The notes under the pieces are model-generated. The model searched no databases. It saw only the letters and a program-made list of their open reading frames with translations, and had not been told where the DNA came from. DNA of 64,000 nucleotides from Papaver somniferum (lineage: Eukaryota > Streptophyta > Magnoliopsida > Ranunculales > Papaveraceae). The stretch covers positions 234,167,656 through 234,231,655 of the forward strand of contig NC_039364.1 in the NCBI RefSeq assembly GCF_003573695.1, written 5' to 3'. Below, one piece after another: positions 58,207 to 64,000 of the stretch (positions are counted from its first letter, which is position 1; each line of letters opens with the position of its first letter). A program made the translations under genes and the position numbers.

Positions 58207-58354
58207 TGTTTAGGTAGCATTTTTATATATTTTTTTAGATATTTTTATTTTCCTTTGTTTCTCTTTACGTTTCTTTGGGTGTGTCTTTGATTTGCAGGTT
58301 TGAAGTTGGATACTAAGGACTTGGAACAATTTGGAGGAGTTCTGGGTAGATTAG

Positions 58355-59472
58355 AGCGCTGAAATTTGTTGGGTAGTTGCGATATGTCCAAACAAAACTA
58401 TCATGAGTGTTTTGGTCGATCAAATTTGGCTGAAAAATCCGTGAGAAGGAATCAGGGATGTACGTGCATGGGAGAAGCAGTTCACGAATTTGAGTGTGTT
58501 CTACACATGTTTGATGACTCTAGCAACAACAAAGATCGTGAAATAGATAAACAAGGAAGTATAGAAAGCTGAGAGCATCGACAGAGCCGAATTAGGCAAG
58601 AAAATATTCCCGAGATATTTTTCTTCACAGCCGAATAAATGAGGATTATTCAGGAGTTTATGGCGAGATTAAATGAGTCTTAGGAGTATAAAAAGTTTGC
58701 TTGGGTCTAGTAGAAGGGGTGTCGAGAGTTTGGGGTCGAGAGGAGGTCCAGAGAAGCAGAAATCAAGAGTTGATGAAACTTTGTTTCTGCTGCTGCTGCT
58801 GATGAAGAACACCAAGAACACGAAGAACAGACTCGTAAAGACAGTCGTTTATCAACAATGTCTAAGACCCAAATCGTGGGTCGCAGTGCAGTCTAAACAG
58901 CAGCAGCACTTGCGTTGTATCGTTCATTCTGTTACGTTTTTTGTGCGTCGCAGATTACAGTTTTAAACCATTTTCTCTTTTTCTCTCCATTGTAAACACC
59001 ATTTGAGCCATAATAAAATATTTTGAGCGTTTTTTCATCATGATGATCTAAACCCAGCACTGGGATGACGGAGGAGGATGAATATCGTGCATGGGTAAAA
59101 AAAAATTTAATTTTTTTTATGACTTTTGCATTAATTTAAAATTGAAATATGATTTGAATTAATTGGTTGTTATTTAATTTGATGATGTATGCTTAGCTTA
59201 TTGTTTCGACACATCATGCTTAGGACTTACAATCAATGTTTTAAGAATCTATCTTGGCAAAATCAGAGTCTATGTTAATTTTATTGAGTTTTAATTGTCA
59301 AAGAATATATGAATAAACCTTGTGTAGTGAATTCAGACAAATCCTTAGTCCCAGTACCTCTCACCCATTGTTAATATTTTTTTGTATATAATTTTATTAA
59401 ATCTAAAATTTCATTTCCTTCACAAGTCTGAAACGAACCTGTTTACTACAACCCCAAAAAAATCTTTTATCA
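58355..59472 (+). repeat. Truncated second gypsy-type LTR, unit III
   Basis: Same truncated structure, ending in TCTTTTATCA before copia gag. The CTG run (about 58,788-58,801) is longer than in unit I. Confidence 0.65.
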
Positions 59473-59864
59473 TGCACATGCTGATCATTCACATTCCCAT
59501 GATTCACACTCTCGTACCCCTTACGCACGTGGAGAAAGCAACACACGCGGAAGAGGACACGAGGGACCCAACAGAGGTCACGGGGCGTGGTGGTAATCCA
59601 AATGTTTGGAACATAGATGTACCTTCTGGCCCAAGTGGTGGCAGTTCAAAGGTCGATAAAGCTCCAAGAAACCCCCCTATTAAGAAGGACGAAGATGGAA
59701 ACGGTTCTTGTTATAGGTGTGGATCCACTGCACATTGGTACCAACAATGTAAAGCTAGTAACAAAGTTGCATATATCTACAAGATGTATCGAGAGTTTGT
59801 GGAACAAGAATCTAACTATCTGGAAGAAGGTGAGAATTCCCCTGATGTAAACCTCACAATATAA
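59473..59864 (+). pseudogene. Copia gag C-terminal part, unit III
   Basis: The zinc knuckle CYRCGSTAHWYQQC is present (about 59,709-59,750). The frame ends at a TAA (59,862) where unit I has TCA, so it closes earlier. Confidence 0.8.
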
Positions 59865-60214
59865 GATTTCCAAGGCAACAAGAGTCATGCCATATTGGGT
59901 ACACCTGATTTGGATTGAAATTGTTTCTTTAGTTACCTTTTTGATCTTAGACGTTTATTTTAATAGACTCTGGTTTAAATAATTTTTCTTGATGGCTTGG
60001 ACTACTTTATATATCATCATGATTAACTTATGAATGGATTATCTATGAGTATTTATTATATTAATCATATTTTGGTAATAGTTTAATAGATTATTTTTAC
60101 CTTGATAATCTGTTGTTTAGAATGTATATTAGGAAGAAAAATATATCATTCTAGTAAGACTCAAATTCTCCAAAGTACATGAGATACATTATTCGGATTT
60201 TGTAACGATGCCAC

Positions 60215-61790
60215 ATTATCTACTTGTAGGAATGTCTCAAGGAGAGATTGAATGTCTGGCTGGTAGTGGAACCACCCATACTATCTTAAGAAATAGACAA
60301 TTGTTTGTTAACTTGACCCCTTATAATACATCTGTGACTTGATGATTAGATCATCACAAGTGATAATTGGGCGAGGTAATGCTCAATTCATGTTTCCAAA
60401 TGGCACAATGATTAAAGTCACATAAGCTCTATATGCACCAAGAGCTAACCGCACCTTGTTAAGTTTCAAAGATATTCGTGCAAACGGTTATCATTTGGAA
60501 ACTCACAGTGATAATAGAATTGAATATATACATGTTACCTCTAATGAATGTGGAAGAAAACACATTTTAGAGAAACTAATGAGTCAATCTAGTGGATTAT
60601 ACCTCACTACTATTCGGATTATTGAATCTCATGTTGTTACCAACGATGATTTGTTGAATAATGACTCATACAGGCTTTGGAACGACCGATTAGGGCACCC
60701 AGGTTATGACATGATGATTCATGTTTTAAAGAACTGACATGGACATCCCTTTTTTCGAGGAAAAAAGAAAATGGGACAACAGACTGTTATAGTGCAAAGT
60801 AACCAACTACTAACTGGTAAGAGTGTTACTCCAACACGACAGTTTCCTTCTCAAGAAGTTGATGTGCAACATATTTCCCATTCTGCTTCATTGACTATGT
60901 CAAAAGCACATCATTTATTTTGCAAAGCCTGTTCTTTAGCAAAAACAAGATCGATACCATCCTATGCTAAAGATACCAAACAAAATATCCCATTTTTGCA
61001 TAGGATACAAGGTGATATTTGTGGACCTATACATCCATAATGCGGATCATTCAGGTATTTTATGGTTCTGGTAGATGCTTCGAACCGTTGGTCACGCGTC
61101 GCATTATTGTCCACAAGAAATGCTGCATTTGCAAAGCTCCTAGCACAAATTATTCTTTTGAGGGCTCACCACCCTGATTACCCTATCAAGTATATCATAC
61201 TTGATAATGCTGTAGAATTCACATCAAAAGGATTTGATGATTACTGTATGTCTAGTGGAATAGACGTAGAGCATCTCGTACCCCATATTCACACTCAAAA
61301 TTGTCTCACAGAAGCTATCAAAAGGTTACAGATGATAGCTAGGGCACTGGTTATGCGTACCAACCTGCCTATTACTGCCTGGGGATACGCTATATTGCAT
61401 GCATCTTTACTTATTCTTTTTCGACCCACTGCTAGCCAACCATTTTCTGTGTACCAGTTGGTAACTGGATATGAGCCTGATATTTCACACTTACGCATAT
61501 TTGGTTGTGCCGTATATGTGCCTATTATGCCCCCACAGTGTACTAAAATGGGTCCACAAATACGATTAGGTATTTATGTTGGATATGAATCCCCAACTAT
61601 TATCCGCTATTTAGAACCTTTGACAGGCGATTTGTTTACCGCTACATTTGCGGGATTGTCACTTTGATGAGACAACCTTCCCGTCGTTAGGGGGAGATAA
61701 TAAAAAGGATTTTCTAAGGGAACGACAGGAATTATCGTGGTGTGTTCCCACGTTGTCTTACCTTGATCCCCGTACTCCACAATGTGAGAG
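60215..61790 (+). pseudogene. Copia protease and integrase, unit III
   Basis: The protease site reads GSGTTHTIL (60,262-60,270), without the catalytic Asp. Stops occur at about 60,424, 60,735 and 61,038 (CATCCATAA for CATCCAGAA). LWHDRLGH has become LWNDRLGH. The integrase piece 61,062-61,667 carries the DNAVEF and HTQNC changes also seen at 1-757 and has lost the Thr codon in LTEATIKR (LTEAIKR); a one-base gain near 61,650 ends the frame. Confidence 0.9.
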
Positions 61791-62778
61791 CACTAGTGGA
61801 AATCAGCAGTTCCATGACCGTCAGTAAATGTCATATATACGAGTTATACGACCATTTGTAACCGTCTCTGTTGGGATCTCTGATAAAGTGTCGTTGTGCC
61901 AAACAACCCTTGGACGTGGGTCTAAAAATAACGAATGATTTTATGGGTAATGGGTACAGACCCTTAGCAGTGGGTCTCAGATTTAAGTAATAATATAAAA
62001 AAAGTATAGATTCAGATTTGCTGAAATGCCTGAATGGCTAAATCAAATCTGAAACAATCTGACTGAACATCAAACGAAACTCAAATTAAATTCAAATGAA
62101 ACCAAACCTAAAACTCAAATTCAAATGAAACCAAAAATAAAACTCAACATCATTCATTGTATCCATCAGGTTTAAAATTACACAAAATAGTATTGAAATC
62201 CTGAGTTCGGAACAATATACAAGTACTAGCTAGCTAGTGAGTTCTAATATTAAACAACAAAACGATGCACTAATACACAATTGATTAAACAACAAAACGA
62301 CAAACTCTACCCCGACGATGAACTTAGCCCATACTTTAGAATGGTGGTATCTGTAGCTAAGAAAAATAAGTTAAGATCTAGAAAACAACAAATAAAAGAA
62401 AGAAATACCCGACGATGAACTTAGACAATACTTTAGAATGGTGGTATCTGTAGCAAAGCAAAAAGTTATGATTCAGAAAACAACAAATAAAAGAAAGAAA
62501 GTGATATAAATATTTACATATCCAAATAGATCAGATAGGATGACTGAGATCTAGCAGTAAGAAAGTCATACATTTCTTGAAATTCAGCATCATTGAATCT
62601 GGTATCAGGACCTGGAATAATGAGTACAACCTTGTTCTCATCTACCACAAACTGCTTCAGCTGATGGTTGAGCACACCATAAGCAATTTTGCGGTCATAG
62701 GCAGCAACAACCTTCTAAATATCTTCAGTTACTTCTTTGAGTTTGAGAATAAATTGTAATAAATGTATAGCTTTTCTG
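61791..62778. mobile_element. CACTA copy D, left part only
   Basis: Left end CACTAGTG at 61,791 with GAG before it. The internal sequence follows copy A closely. A deletion equivalent to 1,748-2,751 of copy A then joins CTTTTCTG (62,771-62,778) to AAGGAAAAGG of the copia linker. This removes the right terminus and part of the copia linker, so the element is immobile. Confidence 0.85.
62536..62751 (-). pseudogene. Captured host exon in CACTA copy D, unrecognised
   Basis: Third copy of the segment at 1,505-1,720 and 17,503-17,718, with the same internal stop. Confidence 0.4.
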
Positions 62779-64000
62779 AAGGAAAAGGGGGAGGCTACCT
62801 GGTTCGATCGATACTCACCCAAGGAAGAAGAGAGTGAGTAAGGCACAATCCGGTCCATTTATCATCAATGCAGATAATCCTTCTCATGAAGTTGTCTCTG
62901 ATTATAGTTATGTCCATGAATCAATACTGGAGGACACTCCGACGTCTGAAATGATTCCAGAGAACAAAGAAATCTCTATGGATTATGAGAGTGCATATGT
63001 GTTGATGGAAAGATCCTTCACGAATATTGATGATATATTTGCATATACTGTTGCTCGAGAAATCATAGAGAACGATGATATCGAACCACGCTCTATACAT
63101 AATGCCAAAGAAGAGCAGATTGGCTTAAATGGGAAGTTGCAATCTAGGAAGAACCAGATTCACTGGCAAAGAGACAGGTATTTGGTGCGGTAGTGCTAAC
63201 CTCACTAGGTGTAAAACCTGTAGGACATAAATGGGTATTTTTCAGAAAGCGTAATGAGAAGAATGAAGTCGTAAGATATAAGGATCTCCTTGTGGCGCAA
63301 GGTTTCTCACAACGCCCTGGAATTGATTATAGAGAAACATATTCTCCTGTAATGGATGTTATAACTTTCCTCTACTTAGTTAGTTTGGTAGTTTCAGAAG
63401 GACTTGAAATGCATCTTATGGATGTGGTTGCAGCATATCTCTATGGGGATCTTGATTCAGAGATATACATGAAAGTGCCTGATGACCTTACATTACCCGA
63501 ATCAAATAACTCTAAACCACAGAGTGCGTTTTAAATTAAGTTGAAGCACTCACCTTACGGATTAAAATAATCCGGGCGGATGTGGTATACCCATCTAAGT
63601 GATTATTTGATTAGGAAGGGATATACAAATAATGAGTTATGACCATGCGTATTTATAAAGAATACAAGTTCCGGATTTGCAATTATAGCTGTTTATGTTG
63701 ATGATATGAACATAATAAGTACTCTTGATGAAATAAGAGAAACCGCAAGCTATCTGAAATCTGAATTTGAGATGAAAGATCTTGGGAAAACTCGGTTTTG
63801 TCTAGGAATTGAACTAGAACACCGAACCTATGGAATATTAATCCACCAGTCTGCATATGTCCATAAGATACTCTGGAAATTTAATATGGACACGGTGCAC
63901 CCCGCTAGCACTCCCATGATCGGTCGAAGCTTAGATGTGAATAAGGATCCATTTCGTCCTAAGCAAAATGACGAAGAAGTATTAGGAGCTTAAACTCCTT
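62779..64000 (+). pseudogene. Copia linker and reverse transcriptase (right-edge copy)
   Basis: Near-identical to 2,752-3,973, including DLLVAQGF, the stops at about 63,532, 63,567 and 63,640, and NEVVRYKD. YVDDM is near 63,694. The linker start is missing because of the CACTA-side deletion. The window ends just after the shared stop following DEEVLGA. Confidence 0.92.

Larger units (their letters stand above)
47713..61790 (+). repeat. Tandem segmental unit III (about 14.1 kb)
   Basis: Third complete block, following directly on unit II with only the CACTA footprint between them. It ends at a CACTA left terminus. Confidence 0.9.

Noticed and set aside
1..64000. Search for CRISPR arrays, rRNA or tRNA genes, and bacterial-type operons
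   Set aside because: Repeats are transposon-scale or microsatellite; no regular short spacer arrays, rRNA motifs or tRNA box pairs were seen. The sequence is plant nuclear.

Overview
The window looks like heterochromatic or pericentromeric nuclear DNA of a flowering plant, probably a eudicot; the species cannot be fixed from the sequence. It is AT-rich, has no bacterial-type operons or rRNA/tRNA genes, and consists almost entirely of nested transposable elements and duplicated fragments of host genes that keep their introns.

The backbone is a tandem array of a unit of about 14.1 kb, seen three times (I: 2,548-16,764; II: 33,560-47,705; III: 47,713-61,790), with partial copies at both window ends. 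Each unit runs: 3' half of a Ty1/copia element (linker, reverse transcriptase, RNase H, polypurine tract, short LTR); an inverted-repeat MITE; a promoter plus a broken gene whose first exons encode a mitochondrial MAM33/p32-type glycoprotein and whose later exons encode an unrecognised acidic protein; a fold-back MITE; a minus-strand SANT/trihelix-like remnant; an unrecognised exon pair; a Ty3/gypsy-type LTR plus primer-binding site plus a second, truncated LTR; and the 5' half of the copia element (gag zinc knuckle, protease, integrase). The copia ORF therefore continues from the end of one unit into the start of the next. All copia copies share the same in-frame stops, so the array grew by DNA duplication of a dead element and not by retrotransposition.

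Between integrase and reverse transcriptase, some copies carry a CACTA (En/Spm-type) DNA transposon with CACTAGTG ends and a 3-bp GAG target duplication. The longest copy (16,765-28,783) has picked up minus-strand host exons: ribosomal protein eS4, BiP (ER Hsp70), a possible S3-like piece, and exons I do not recognise. It was later hit by a 7,055-bp minus-strand LTR element (18,455-25,509) with 1.5-kb LTRs, ATACA target duplications and no pol. Copies at 758-2,544 and 61,791-62,778 are successive deletion derivatives. At 47,706-47,712 the element is absent and a 7-base scar remains, which reads as an excision footprint.

A second duplication (about 4.77 kb; 25,881-30,654 and 30,655-35,427) repeats the CACTA right half with the BiP fragment and the copia reverse transcriptase. 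The window's first 4 kb and last 3 kb are near-identical, so there is a further period of about 61 kb, or an assembly problem.

No gene in the window appears intact. The most interesting items are the phase-compatible MAM33 fusion, the CACTA gene capture with its excision scar, and the layered duplication history.
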